The notes below the pieces were generated by a model. It worked only from the letters and a program-made list of their open reading frames with translations, was not told the origin of the DNA and made no database searches. From positions 21,357 through 85,356 of the forward strand of contig NZ_CAMEFG010000007.1 in NCBI RefSeq assembly GCF_945915435.1: DNA of 64,000 nucleotides, given 5' to 3'. Position 1 is the first letter of the stretch; every line of letters starts with the position of its first letter. This DNA is from an uncultured Paracoccus sp. Lineage in GTDB: Bacteria > Pseudomonadota > Alphaproteobacteria > Rhodobacterales > Rhodobacteraceae. Made by a program: the position numbers and the translations under genes. This document shows, piece by piece, positions 1 through 8,168 of the stretch.

Positions 1-218
1 TCGCGACCCGCATCGCCGGCTGGCGCGATCAGGCGCGCGATGTCTGTTTCGTCATCGGGGGCGCGGACGGGATCGACCCCGCCTTGCGCGCCCGCGCCGA
101 TCTGGCGATCAGCCTGGGCCGGATGGTCTGGCCGCACATGCTGGTGCGCGTCATGCTGGCAGAACAGCTTTACCGCGCCGCGACGATCCTGGCGGGCGGT
201 CCCTATCACCGGGCCTAG
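1..218 (+). CDS. rlmH: 23S rRNA (pseudouridine1915-N3)-methyltransferase RlmH, 3' fragment
   Basis: Only the last 71 residues are present. The frame enters from the left edge (first full codon at base 3) and ends with TAG at 216-218. The fragment carries the SPOUT-class AdoMet-binding knot signature FVIGGADG, then the family's [17 protein letters not shown] stretch and the C-terminal GGPYHR. RlmH methylates N3 of pseudouridine 1915 in helix 69 of 23S rRNA on assembled 70S ribosomes (family knowledge). Its stop overlaps the stop of the convergent LOG-like gene by 4 bases. The 5' part lies outside the window, so completeness cannot be judged. Confidence 0.93.
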   Translation, partial: ATRIAGWRDQARDVCFVIGGADGIDPALRARADLAISLGRMVWPHMLVRVMLAEQLYRAATILAGGPYHRA

Positions 219-1054
219 TCGTCGCAGGGCGCACAGGGGTCCTGCCAGCCGTCGATGATCGCGACGGCCTCGTCGGCGGTTTCGACGAAGCGGATCAGGT
301 CCAGGTCCTCGGGGCTGATGGTGCCCGCCTCGGCCAGCGCCTGCCAGTTGATGATGTCCTGCCAGAATTCGCGCCCGAACAGCATGAAGGGGATGCGCCG
401 CATCCGGCCGGTCTGGATCAGGGTCAGGGCCTCGAACAATTCGTCCAGCGTGCCGAAGCCGCCGGGAAAGACCGTGATCGCCTTGGCGCGCATCAGGAAA
501 TGCATCTTGCGGATCGCGAAATAGTGGAAGTTGAAGCACAGGTCCGGCGTGACATAGCCGTTGGGCGCCTGTTCATGCGGCAGCACGATGGACAGCCCGA
601 TCGAGACGCCCCCCGCATCATGGGCGCCCTGGTTGCCCGCCTCCATCACGCCGGGGCCGCCGCCTGTGCAGATCACGTTTTCGACGCCGTAGCTGCGCAG
701 GCTGCGTTCGGTCATCATGCGGGCGAAGCTGCGCGCCTCGTCGTAATAGCGCGACAGGGCGGCCAGCGTGGGCGTGCGGGCGGTGTCGCGCGCCTCGGGC
801 GAGGGGATGCGCGCGCCGCCGAACATCACGATGGTCGAGCGGATCCCCCGTGCATCCATGATCATCTGCGGCTTGAGCAGTTCCAGTTGCAGCCGCACCG
901 GGCGCAGTTCCTCGCGCAGCAGGAATTCCTGGTCGGTGAAGGCAAGCCGATAGGCGGGTGCGCGGGTCTGGGGCGTGTCGGGCCGCAGTTCGGCGGCGCG
1001 GGCGTCCTGCTGGCTGTCGCGGAAAGGGTGGTTGCGCTCTTCTTCTTCGGTCAT
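215..1054 (-). CDS. LOG-family (TIGR00730-type) Rossmann-fold nucleotide hydrolase
   Basis: A 279-residue protein with the LOG (cytokinin riboside 5'-monophosphate phosphoribohydrolase) signatures [14 protein letters not shown] and [14 protein letters not shown]. These bind the nucleotide phosphate and supply the catalytic Glu in characterised members. Older annotations call this family possible lysine decarboxylase; no decarboxylase motif is visible. It has about 70 extra N-terminal residues relative to short LOG proteins, as in the longer bacterial subfamily whose substrate is uncertain. I chose the ATG at 1054 because AAGAGA lies just upstream. An ATG at 1069 is possible, and the longest frame (from 1147) would collide with dapD. 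It is divergent from dapD with about 90 bp shared upstream. Confidence 0.85.
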   Translation of the reverse strand: MTEEEERNHPFRDSQQDARAAELRPDTPQTRAPAYRLAFTDQEFLLREELRPVRLQLELLKPQMIMDARGIRSTIVMFGGARIPSPEARDTARTPTLAALSRYYDEARSFARMMTERSLRSYGVENVICTGGGPGVMEAGNQGAHDAGGVSIGLSIVLPHEQAPNGYVTPDLCFNFHYFAIRKMHFLMRAKAITVFPGGFGTLDELFEALTLIQTGRMRRIPFMLFGREFWQDIINWQALAEAGTISPEDLDLIRFVETADEAVAIIDGWQDPCAPCDD

Positions 1055-1146
1055 CGAAATCTCTTGCATGGCCGGCTGCTCATTGCGCCGCGGTCGTTCC
1101 CCGCTTATAGCCAGCAGCACATAGTTTCCACCCGTGAGAGGCCCCA

Positions 1147-1974
1147 ATGACCTTCACCGCCCTTGAAAATGCCATCGAAACCGCCTGGGAAGCCCGCGAC
1201 GGGATCACCCCCGCCACCCAGGGCGAAACCCGCGAGGCGATCGAGGCCACGCTGGACGCGCTGGATCGCGGCGCGCTGCGCGTCGCCGAAAGGCGCGAGG
1301 GCGGCGACTGGCATGTGAACCAATGGGCGAAAAAGGCGGTGCTGCTGGGCTTTCGCCTGAACGACATGCAGATCCAGCCGGGCGGCCCGCAGGATGGCGG
1401 CTGGTGGGACAAGGTGGACAGCAAGTTCGCCGGCTGGGGCGAAAACCGCTGGCGCGAGGCCGGTTTCCGCGCCGTGCCGAACTGCGTGGTGCGCAAGTCC
1501 GCCCATATCGGCAAGGGCGTGGTGCTGATGCCCAGCTTCGTCAACCTTGGCGCCTTCGTGGACGAGGGCACGATGGTCGACACCTGGGCCACCGTGGGAT
1601 CCTGCGCGCAGATCGGCAAGAACGTCCACCTGTCGGGCGGCGTCGGCATCGGCGGCGTGCTGGAACCCATGCAGGCAGGTCCCACCATCATCGAGGACAA
1701 TTGCTTTATCGGTGCCCGCTCCGAGGTGGTCGAGGGCGTGATCGTGCGCGAAGGCTCGGTCCTTGGCATGGGCGTGTTCATCGGCCAATCGACCAAGATC
1801 CTGGACCGCGAGACGGGCAAGGTCGTCTATGGCGAAGTGCCCGCCGGTTCGGTCGTGGTCGCGGGGTCCATGCCCTCGAAGAACGGCGTTCACCTTTATT
1901 GCGCCGTGATCGTCAAGCGCGTGGATGAAAAGACCCGCTCCAAGACCTCGATCAACGAATTGCTGCGCGACTGA
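1147..1974 (+). CDS. dapD: 2,3,4,5-tetrahydropyridine-2,6-dicarboxylate N-succinyltransferase
   Basis: A 275-residue full-length DapD, catalysing succinyl-CoA-dependent acylation of tetrahydrodipicolinate in the succinylase branch of meso-DAP and lysine synthesis. An N-terminal helical domain (about residues 1-100, with [15 protein letters not shown]) precedes a left-handed beta-helix made of hexapeptide repeats. Typical stretches are [20 protein letters not shown] and [11 protein letters not shown], and the acyl-CoA-binding region is [12 protein letters not shown]. The C-terminus [10 protein letters not shown] is characteristic. The cytosolic enzyme works as a trimer. No other dap genes are adjacent in the window. 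Confidence 0.97.
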   Translation: MTFTALENAIETAWEARDGITPATQGETREAIEATLDALDRGALRVAERREGGDWHVNQWAKKAVLLGFRLNDMQIQPGGPQDGGWWDKVDSKFAGWGENRWREAGFRAVPNCVVRKSAHIGKGVVLMPSFVNLGAFVDEGTMVDTWATVGSCAQIGKNVHLSGGVGIGGVLEPMQAGPTIIEDNCFIGARSEVVEGVIVREGSVLGMGVFIGQSTKILDRETGKVVYGEVPAGSVVVAGSMPSKNGVHLYCAVIVKRVDEKTRSKTSINELLRD

Positions 1975-2061
1975 TTTTTCCGCCCCCGCTGACGGCGCCG
2001 TGAACCGAATCGCGGTTTGCGGCGTTGGGTGCCGGAAGGCTTCTGCAAACGGGGGTAAGTC

Positions 2062-2313
2062 ATGCAAGGCTTGGGTTGGATCGCCGCAATCATCGTCGGC
2101 GGATTGGCGGGATGGCTCGCCAGCAATATCATGAAGGCCGATACCGGGATTTTCCTGAACGTCATCCTGGGCATCGTCGGCGCGGTGGTTGCGAATGCGC
2201 TGCTGTCCATGTTCGGCATCTATACGCAGGCGGGAAGCTGGATCGCGCAGGGGATCGCGGGCATCGTCGGCGCGGTGATCCTGATCTGGCTCTATCGCGC
2301 CGTGGCGCGCTAG
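2062..2313 (+). CDS. GlsB/YeaQ/YmgE-family small membrane protein
   Basis: An 83-residue, almost entirely hydrophobic protein with three predicted membrane segments (about residues 5-20, 30-52 and 60-80). The N-terminal GWIAAIIVGGLAGWLAS and the repeated GIVGAVV/GIVGAVI glycine-zipper motifs are typical of the transglycosylase-associated (Tgly-assoc) family. These proteins are usually stress-induced in enterobacteria; the molecular role is unclear. GGGGTAAGTC upstream contains a ribosome site about 5 nt before the ATG. It stands alone between dapD and a strong terminator. Confidence 0.85.
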   Translation: MQGLGWIAAIIVGGLAGWLASNIMKADTGIFLNVILGIVGAVVANALLSMFGIYTQAGSWIAQGIAGIVGAVILIWLYRAVAR

Positions 2314-2336
2314 CCGCCGCCCCGCACCACCCGAAG

Positions 2337-2363
2337 AACCCGCGGCCCGGCCCGCGGGTTTTT
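2337..2363 (+). terminator. Rho-independent terminator after the GlsB-like gene
   Basis: AACCCGCGG pairs with CCGCGGGTT across a short loop, followed by a T tract (TTTTTC). It lies 24 bp after the stop codon of the small membrane protein and separates it from the next gene. Confidence 0.85.
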
Positions 2364-2447
2364 CATTGCGCGCCGCCGCCGCGGGGGCTTGACGCGCCCG
2401 CCCGCCTTGCCCATTCCCGCCCTGGAACGCGCGCGAAGGGACACGTC

Positions 2448-2768
2448 ATGGCGGAAGAACAGGTCTATACCCTGCTGGTCGAACTGGGTCGCAAAGAGGG
2501 CGACGGCCTGCCCGATGGCGCGACGGGGGGCGCGATGCTGGTCTATGCCTCGGGCAAGGACGAGGATGAGGCCGTGCGCGAAACCGTCGCCATCCTGAAA
2601 CAGGCCGACCTGAACCCGATCGAGATCACCGGCCACGGCTCGCTGGACGAACGCCTGGCCGAAGGGCACGACATCCCCGACGAGGAACGCGCCCTGATGC
2701 AGCGCGCGCTGGACGAAAACGCCGTCATCGTTGCCAGTTCGCAGCCGCTTTTCCCCGAAGATCGCTGA
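2448..2768 (+). CDS. Conserved-looking hypothetical protein, 106 aa
   Basis: I do not recognise the family. The 106-residue product is acidic and has no signal peptide or membrane segment, so it is probably cytosolic. It begins MAEEQVYTLLVELGRKEGD and has an alternating beta/alpha pattern (VYTLLVEL, AMLVYASG, EAVRETVAILKQA, LNPIEITGHGSL) suggesting a small two-layer domain, then an acidic helical tail. I chose this ATG because GAAGGG lies about 7 nt upstream. A TTGACG hexamer at 2389-2394 could be the -35 of its own promoter. Codon use matches the chromosome. Confidence 0.75.
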   Translation: MAEEQVYTLLVELGRKEGDGLPDGATGGAMLVYASGKDEDEAVRETVAILKQADLNPIEITGHGSLDERLAEGHDIPDEERALMQRALDENAVIVASSQPLFPEDR

Positions 2769-2892
2769 CCCGGCCCGACAGGCGGGAAAACGGACGGGGT
2801 GCGGAAAACGGGCAAACCAGACCTATTCATCCTGCGGACCTTGGGCTAGAATCGCTGAAAACGGCAGAAAACCCAAACGAACAGGCAGTGAC

Positions 2893-4167
2893 ATGACCAG
2901 ATCCCTTCCCCGTATCGCGCTTTCGGCCGCGCTGATCGGTGCGCTTTCCAGTTGCGGCGCGCCGCTTGGCTATGCGCCGGGCGCGGCAGCGCCTTCGTCC
3001 TCGTCTTCGGTGACGCCGTCGCCGATCCCGCAGGCCTCGCCGGGGGATGAGGCGGGCTTGCAGCGTTTCGTCCAGAACTTCCGTTCGCGCGCGGTTTCGT
3101 CGGGCGTCAATGCCGCGACCTACGACCGCGCCATGCGCATCGCCCGCTACAACCCCGAGGTCATCCGGCTGGACCGCCGCCAGGCCGAGTTCTCGCGTCC
3201 CGTCTGGCTGTATCTGGACAGCGCCGTGTCGGACAGCCGCATCGGCACCGGCCGCCAGATGCTGTCGCAGCACAGCCGCACCCTTGCCGCGATCGAGCAA
3301 CGCTATGGCGTTCCGCGCGAAATCGTGCTGGCCGTCTGGGGGATGGAATCGAACTTCGGCGCGAACCGGGGGCGGATGCAGATCATCCCGTCGCTCGCGA
3401 CGCTGGCCTATGACGGGCGGCGGGGCGAGATGTTCCAGAACCAGCTCATCGCCGCGCTCAAGATCATCCAGGCGGGTGATACCGATCCCGAACATATGCT
3501 GGGAAGCTGGGCGGGCGCGATGGGTCACACCCAGTTCATGCCGACCTCGTATCTGGAATATGCGGTCGATTTCAACGGCGACGGGCGGCGCGACATCTGG
3601 TCGGACGACCCGACGGATTCGCTGGCCTCGACCGCGGCCTATCTGGCGCGCAACGGCTGGCGGCGCGGCCAGGCATGGGGGACCGAGGTGCAACTGCCCT
3701 CGAATTTCAACATGGGCCTGATCGGCAAGGGCACGCGGCGTTCGAGCGGCGACTGGTCGGCGCAGGGCGTGCGCCGCATCGGCGGGGGCGCGCTGCCCAG
3801 CGGCAACGGCTCAATCATCATGCCCGCGGGGGCGCGCGGCCCGGCCTTCCTGATCATGGACAACTTCCGTTCGATCCTGCGCTACAACAACTCGGACAAT
3901 TACGCGCTTGGCGTGGCCTTCCTGGCTGAACGCATCGCGGGCCGTCCGGGCATCCAGGGCAACTGGCCGCGTAACGACCGCCCGCTGTCCACCTCCGAGC
4001 GCGAGGAAATCCAGCGCCGCCTTGCCCAGCGCGGTTTCTATCAGGGCGAGATCGACGGGCTGTTCGGTTCCGCCACGATGGAGGCGGTCTCGGCCTTCCA
4101 GCGTTCCATCGGCGTGACGCCGGACGGCTATCCGACCTCGATCCTGCTGGGTCAGTTGCGGCGATAA
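2893..4167 (+). CDS. Lytic murein transglycosylase, MltB type, lipoprotein with PG-binding domain
   Basis: A 424-residue envelope enzyme that cleaves peptidoglycan glycan strands to 1,6-anhydro ends. The N-terminus is a lipoprotein signal with lipobox LSSC (Cys21), followed by a Ser/Pro-rich linker to about residue 55. The SLT_3/MltB catalytic domain covers about 60-350 and includes VWGMESNFGANRG with the catalytic Glu, then GAMGHTQFMPTSYLEYAVD and DPTDSLASTAAYLARNGW. A C-terminal PG_binding_1 domain (about 368-424) contains RLAQRGFYQGEIDGLFG. I rejected the longer frame from 2731 because only the ATG at 2893 gives a proper lipoprotein signal. Confidence 0.93.
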   Translation: MTRSLPRIALSAALIGALSSCGAPLGYAPGAAAPSSSSSVTPSPIPQASPGDEAGLQRFVQNFRSRAVSSGVNAATYDRAMRIARYNPEVIRLDRRQAEFSRPVWLYLDSAVSDSRIGTGRQMLSQHSRTLAAIEQRYGVPREIVLAVWGMESNFGANRGRMQIIPSLATLAYDGRRGEMFQNQLIAALKIIQAGDTDPEHMLGSWAGAMGHTQFMPTSYLEYAVDFNGDGRRDIWSDDPTDSLASTAAYLARNGWRRGQAWGTEVQLPSNFNMGLIGKGTRRSSGDWSAQGVRRIGGGALPSGNGSIIMPAGARGPAFLIMDNFRSILRYNNSDNYALGVAFLAERIAGRPGIQGNWPRNDRPLSTSEREEIQRRLAQRGFYQGEIDGLFGSATMEAVSAFQRSIGVTPDGYPTSILLGQLRR

Positions 4168-4176
4168 GGCCGGGCA

Positions 4177-4206
4177 GGGCGGTCCTGCAAAGGGCCGCCC
4201 CGTTTC
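4177..4206. terminator. Bidirectional terminator between convergent genes
   Basis: GGGCGGTCC (4177-4185) and GGGCCGCCC (4192-4200) form a 9-bp stem with one G-T wobble and a TGCAAA loop, then CGTTT. It sits between the convergent transglycosylase and WaaP-like kinase genes, so it may serve both. The T run is short. Confidence 0.55.
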
Positions 4207-4208
4207 CG

Positions 4209-4958
4209 TCAGCTACGTTCGCGCCACCATTTGAACAGCCGCGACACCGCCGAAAGATCGCGCGAATTTCGGCATTTGCGCAGGCGCCGGGCCAGGGGGT
4301 CCAGCCAGCGCAGGCAATGCAGCCAGCGGCTGGCGGCGTCATAGACCCCGCGCACGTCCAGCATCCGGTAAAGGTAAAGCGCCTGGTCGATCTGCGGCAG
4401 CGAGCGGTTGGCCACGGCAAAGCAGCTTAGCGCAAAGATGATGAAATCTATGACCTGGGCCGCATGCAACCGGCGAATCCTGCCGAAGCGCTCCAGGTCG
4501 ATCAGGGTGATGTGCTGCCCGTCCCACAGGAAGTCCTTGAGGTTGGGCCGCCCATGCGCCAGCCCGGCCTCGTGCAGCCGGTGCAGGGTCCGGGCGGCCT
4601 GCGCCAGCGCGGTCCGGCGTTCCTCATGCGTGAAATCGGGGGATCGGCAAAGCGCGGCAAGCGACGGCCCGGCATCGGGGGTGACGAAGTAATCGGGGCC
4701 CTCATCGACGATGGGCGGGACCGGCATGCCCAGTTCGCGCAGCCGGTGCAGGCCCTTGCGCTCGCGCTCGAAGGCGCGGGCGGGATTGCCCTTTTGCAGC
4801 CGCCAGCGCAGCGACAGGTTTTCGGGGCGCTTGATCCAATAGGCGCGCCCATTGACCTCGACGCGGGCGACGCGGTGCCCGGCGGGCGAGCGGCGCACGG
4901 CCCGGCGCAGATCGTGGATGTCGCGCGCGTCCGGGCAAGGTGGCTTGACGGATTGCAT
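4209..4958 (-). CDS. WaaP/Kdo-kinase-like lipopolysaccharide kinase family protein
   Basis: A 249-residue predicted cytosolic small-molecule kinase. It keeps a conserved Lys in AYWIKRPE (probable ATP-binding Lys), the catalytic loop HGRPNLKDFLWD (Asp and Asn/Lys equivalents of the HxD loop) and a metal-binding segment LIDLERFGR. This is the pattern of LPS-core heptose and Kdo kinases (InaA/WaaP/KdkA). The likely role is phosphorylating lipid A-core sugars at the inner face of the membrane, but no LPS genes are adjacent, so the substrate is inference. ATGs at 4964 and 4958 are both possible; I prefer 4958 because GGGGGAAG is well spaced from it. Confidence 0.7.
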   Translation of the reverse strand: MQSVKPPCPDARDIHDLRRAVRRSPAGHRVARVEVNGRAYWIKRPENLSLRWRLQKGNPARAFERERKGLHRLRELGMPVPPIVDEGPDYFVTPDAGPSLAALCRSPDFTHEERRTALAQAARTLHRLHEAGLAHGRPNLKDFLWDGQHITLIDLERFGRIRRLHAAQVIDFIIFALSCFAVANRSLPQIDQALYLYRMLDVRGVYDAASRWLHCLRWLDPLARRLRKCRNSRDLSAVSRLFKWWRERS

Positions 4959-5056
4959 GGTCATTCTTCCCCCGGTTGCCGCCGTGGCTTTTTATCTTGT
5001 TGTTCAGGGCTTTGCCAGATCAGCAGGTTCGGCGGCGCAGGCCGGTCACTTTGCCG

Positions 5057-5563
5057 TCAGCCCAGCAGATCGCGGAAATCGTCCATCACGCGGCGATAGA
5101 CCTCACGTTTGAAGGGGACGATCTTTTCGATCATTTCCTCCGCGCCGGTCCATTGCCAGCGGTCGAATTCGGGGTGGGGCGTGTCGATGCGGATGTCGCT
5201 GTCGCGGCCCAGAAAGCGCATCAGGAACCACATCTGCCGCTGGCCGCCGAATTCGCCGCCCCAGATCTTGCCGACCAGTTCGGGCGGCAGGTCGTAATAG
5301 AGCCAGCCGGGGCTTTCGGCCACCACCTCGACCAGCGCGGGCGGGACGCCGGTTTCCTCGGTCAGCTCGCGCAGGGCGGCCTGGCGCGGGGTTTCGCCCG
5401 CGTCTATGCCGCCCTGTGGCATCTGCCAGGCCTCGGCCACGGTGTCGATGCGGTGGCCGGTAAAGATCAGCCCGTCACGGTTCACCAGAACCACGCCCGC
5501 GCAGGGACGATAGGGCAGCCCGGCGGGGCCGCTGCGTTCCTGCCCGCTGGCTTGCGCGGTCAT
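5057..5563 (-). CDS. rppH: RNA pyrophosphohydrolase (Nudix)
   Basis: A 168-residue protein whose Nudix box [23 protein letters not shown] begins at residue 51 and supplies the metal-binding Glu residues. Other RppH hallmarks are [29 protein letters not shown] and the C-terminal [24 protein letters not shown]. RppH removes pyrophosphate from 5'-triphosphate mRNA and so triggers RNase E decay. It is the last gene of the gpmI-envC-ctpA-rppH run: its ATG overlaps the ctpA stop by 4 nt, suggesting translational coupling. Confidence 0.95.
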   Translation of the reverse strand: MTAQASGQERSGPAGLPYRPCAGVVLVNRDGLIFTGHRIDTVAEAWQMPQGGIDAGETPRQAALRELTEETGVPPALVEVVAESPGWLYYDLPPELVGKIWGGEFGGQRQMWFLMRFLGRDSDIRIDTPHPEFDRWQWTGAEEMIEKIVPFKREVYRRVMDDFRDLLG

Positions 5564-6975
5564 TGGGAAGATGCCTCGCCATCCGGGCCGCCTTCGCCGG
5601 TGACGGCGGGCTTGGCCTCGTCCGGGACGCGGTTGGCGTGATATTCCACGGCGGCCAGCCCCTTGAGGATATCGACCGCATAGGCAAGCTGATAGTCTTC
5701 CTCGCGCAGATTGGCGGTTTCCTCGACCTGCCTGGCCTCTTCCTCGATCTGCTGGCGTTCCTCGTCGCTGATCGAGTCGTTGCCAAGCGCGCCCCGCAGA
5801 TCGGCTTCCGAGTTCAGGAAGCTGGACTGGGTGCGCGGTGCGTCCTCATCCTCGTCGGTGGGGGCGCGGCGGGGCTGTTCCACGATGATGTCGGGGTTGA
5901 TCCCCAGCGACTGGATCGAGCGGCCCGAGGGCGTGTAATAGCGCGCCGTGGTCAGCCGGATCGCGCTGTCCGAAGTCACCGGCATCACCGTCTGGACCGA
6001 GCCTTTGCCGAAGGACTTGGTGCCCACGACGATGGCGCGGCGGTGGTCTTGCAACGCGCCGGTCACGATTTCCGACGCGCTGGCCGAACCGCCGTTGATC
6101 AGCACGACCATCGGCTTGCCTTCCGCCAGATCGCCCGGGTTGGCGTTCCAGCGTTCGCTTTCCTCGGCGATGCGGCCACGGGTCGAGACGATCTCGCCGC
6201 GTTCCAGGAAGGCGTCCGAGACCTCGATCGCCTGGTTCAGCAACCCGCCGGGGTTGTTGCGCAGGTCCAGCACGAAGCCCGAAACCCGGTCCATCCCGCC
6301 CGCTTCCTCGATCGCCTTGGCCATCTCGGCGGTCAGCGTGGACATGGTTTCGTCGTTGAAGGTCGAGACGCGGACCACCACCGAATTGCCGATGACGCGG
6401 GTGCGCACCACGGTCAGCTTGATCGTGTCGCGGGTGATGGAAATGTCGAAAGGCTCGGACTCGCCCTCTCGCAGGATTGTGATCGTGATTTCGCTGCCGA
6501 CGGGGCCGCGCATCTTCTCGACGGCGTCGTCCAGCGTCATTCCCAGCAGCGATTCGCCATCGACATGGGTGATGAAATCGCCCGCCCTGACGCCTGCCTT
6601 GTCAGCGGGCGTGTCGTCGATGGGCGAGATGACCTTGACCAGCCCGTCCTCTTGCCCGACCTCGATCCCAAGGCCGCCGAAGGTGCCGCGGGTCTGGGTC
6701 TGCATGTCCTCGTATTCCTTGGCAGGAAGGAAGCCCGAATGCGGGTCGAGCGAGGTCAGCATGCCGTTAATCGCGGCTTCTATCAGTTCCTTATCGTCCA
6801 CCTGCTCGACATAATCGGCGCGGACACGTTCAAAGACGTTGCCGAAAAGATCGAGCTGTTCGTAGACCGAGGCATTGCGGCCCGATTCCTGCGCGATCAG
6901 CGGCGCGGCGAGCTGGGTCGATACCAGCGCGCCCGCCAGGGTGCCGATGGCGCCTGCGATTAGATAATGTTTCAT
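5560..6975 (-). CDS. ctpA: Carboxy-terminal processing peptidase, S41 family
   Basis: A 471-residue periplasmic serine protease. A signal or anchor segment covers residues 3-26. The N-terminal domain contains the canonical LDPHSGFL and [12 protein letters not shown], and the PDZ domain (about 95-180) contains [16 protein letters not shown]. The S41 catalytic part contains [17 protein letters not shown] (nucleophile Ser299 by family alignment) and [11 protein letters not shown] (Lys324 of the Ser/Lys dyad). The C-terminal extension is highly acidic. I chose the start at 6975 because it overlaps the upstream stop by 4 nt (ATGA) and gives a proper signal. Neighbouring envC suggests peptidoglycan-hydrolase control, as for Prc/CtpA in other species (inference). 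Confidence 0.95.
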   Translation of the reverse strand: MKHYLIAGAIGTLAGALVSTQLAAPLIAQESGRNASVYEQLDLFGNVFERVRADYVEQVDDKELIEAAINGMLTSLDPHSGFLPAKEYEDMQTQTRGTFGGLGIEVGQEDGLVKVISPIDDTPADKAGVRAGDFITHVDGESLLGMTLDDAVEKMRGPVGSEITITILREGESEPFDISITRDTIKLTVVRTRVIGNSVVVRVSTFNDETMSTLTAEMAKAIEEAGGMDRVSGFVLDLRNNPGGLLNQAIEVSDAFLERGEIVSTRGRIAEESERWNANPGDLAEGKPMVVLINGGSASASEIVTGALQDHRRAIVVGTKSFGKGSVQTVMPVTSDSAIRLTTARYYTPSGRSIQSLGINPDIIVEQPRRAPTDEDEDAPRTQSSFLNSEADLRGALGNDSISDEERQQIEEEARQVEETANLREEDYQLAYAVDILKGLAAVEYHANRVPDEAKPAVTGEGGPDGEASSQ

Positions 6976-8168
6976 CCGGTCGTTCCGTCCTGACCTGTGT
7001 CGCCGACAATGGGATTCACCATGAACCACTCGGTCGGGTCCAGCGTATCCTTGCCTTTTCTCAGTTCAATATAAAGTGTCTCGGTCTGGTCTTCATGTTC
7101 GCCGATGGCGGCGTTCTGCACGAAACCGATGCCGAATTCCTGGGCCGAGCCAAGTTCGCCTCCCATCAGGCCGACCGGCTCGCCCGCGGCAAGCACGTCG
7201 CCCACCTCGCCGAAGACCTGCGACAGGCCCGCGAAGATCAGCAGATAGCCCTGCGCCGGTTCGATCACCATGACATTGCCGTAATCCAGCAACGGGCCAC
7301 GATAGCGGATCGTGGCGGGCCAGGGGGTCGTGACAAGCGCGGCGGGGCTGGTGGACATGACGATGCCGGGGCGCGATACGCCCGCCGCATCGGCCTGGCC
7401 GTATTGGCGGATGATGGTGCCGACGGCGGGCATGGCAAGGCTGCCCTGCGCGCCCTCGAAATCACCCATCGGGGCGCCGACGTCCTTTTCCATGCCGATG
7501 ATGCCGGTGGCGAAGGCGTCGAGCGTATCGGCGGATTGCACCAGCGTCGTCAGCTCGACCGGATCCTCGCCGAAGCGCACCGGCAGGGACGAGCGGTCGT
7601 TGACCGCGCTGGCCAGCAGGCGGCGGGCCTCCTGCACTTCGCCCATGCCTTGGGCCAGCGTGTTGGCGGCGCCTTCCTCCAGCGCGCGGACGGTCTGGAT
7701 CTCGCGCAGGGCGGTCTGCAATTCGTCGGCCTCGGCCGACAGCGCGGGCGCGATCGAATTCAGGATCATGGCCGAGCGCGCCGTCGCCTCGGGTCCCGCC
7801 GGATGCAGCAGCAGCGCGGTTTCGGGCGATTTCTGCATCGCGGTCATCACGCCAAGGACGCGGCCAAGGCGGTCGCGGCGGGCCTCGAACTCGGCCAGGA
7901 TCTCCTGCTCGCGCATCCCGGCGCGGCGCAGCCCCGAACGCAGGGCGCCCATGCCCCGCTCATAGGCGCGGATCATGTCGGTCAGCGCAACCACCTGGTC
8001 CTGCGCGCCAAGCGCCGTATCCAGCCGCCCCGCCGCCTCGCGCAGATGGCGCGCGGCAAGCGCCGCCTCGGCCGAGGCTTCGTCGACAGGCGAATCGGCC
8101 GCGGCCACCGTCAGCGACAGGGCCGCCGCAGCCATCAGGCCAAGGACAAGGGTGGGCAAGACCTTCAT
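6972..8168 (-). CDS. EnvC-like murein hydrolase activator (degenerate M23/LytM)
   Basis: A 398-residue secreted protein: signal peptide 1-23 (MKVLPTLVLGLMAAAALSL), a long alpha-helical coiled-coil region (about 30-240), and a C-terminal LytM fold (about 260-390) with LDYGNVMVIEPAQGYLLIFAGL and GEPVGLMG. The zinc ligands of active M23 peptidases are absent: the usual HxxxD region reads SPAALVTTP and the usual HxH region reads LYIELRKGK. As with E. coli EnvC, it should activate amidases at the divisome rather than cut peptidoglycan itself. Both ends overlap neighbours by 4 nt (gpmI upstream, ctpA downstream). Confidence 0.9.
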   Translation of the reverse strand: MKVLPTLVLGLMAAAALSLTVAAADSPVDEASAEAALAARHLREAAGRLDTALGAQDQVVALTDMIRAYERGMGALRSGLRRAGMREQEILAEFEARRDRLGRVLGVMTAMQKSPETALLLHPAGPEATARSAMILNSIAPALSAEADELQTALREIQTVRALEEGAANTLAQGMGEVQEARRLLASAVNDRSSLPVRFGEDPVELTTLVQSADTLDAFATGIIGMEKDVGAPMGDFEGAQGSLAMPAVGTIIRQYGQADAAGVSRPGIVMSTSPAALVTTPWPATIRYRGPLLDYGNVMVIEPAQGYLLIFAGLSQVFGEVGDVLAAGEPVGLMGGELGSAQEFGIGFVQNAAIGEHEDQTETLYIELRKGKDTLDPTEWFMVNPIVGDTGQDGTTG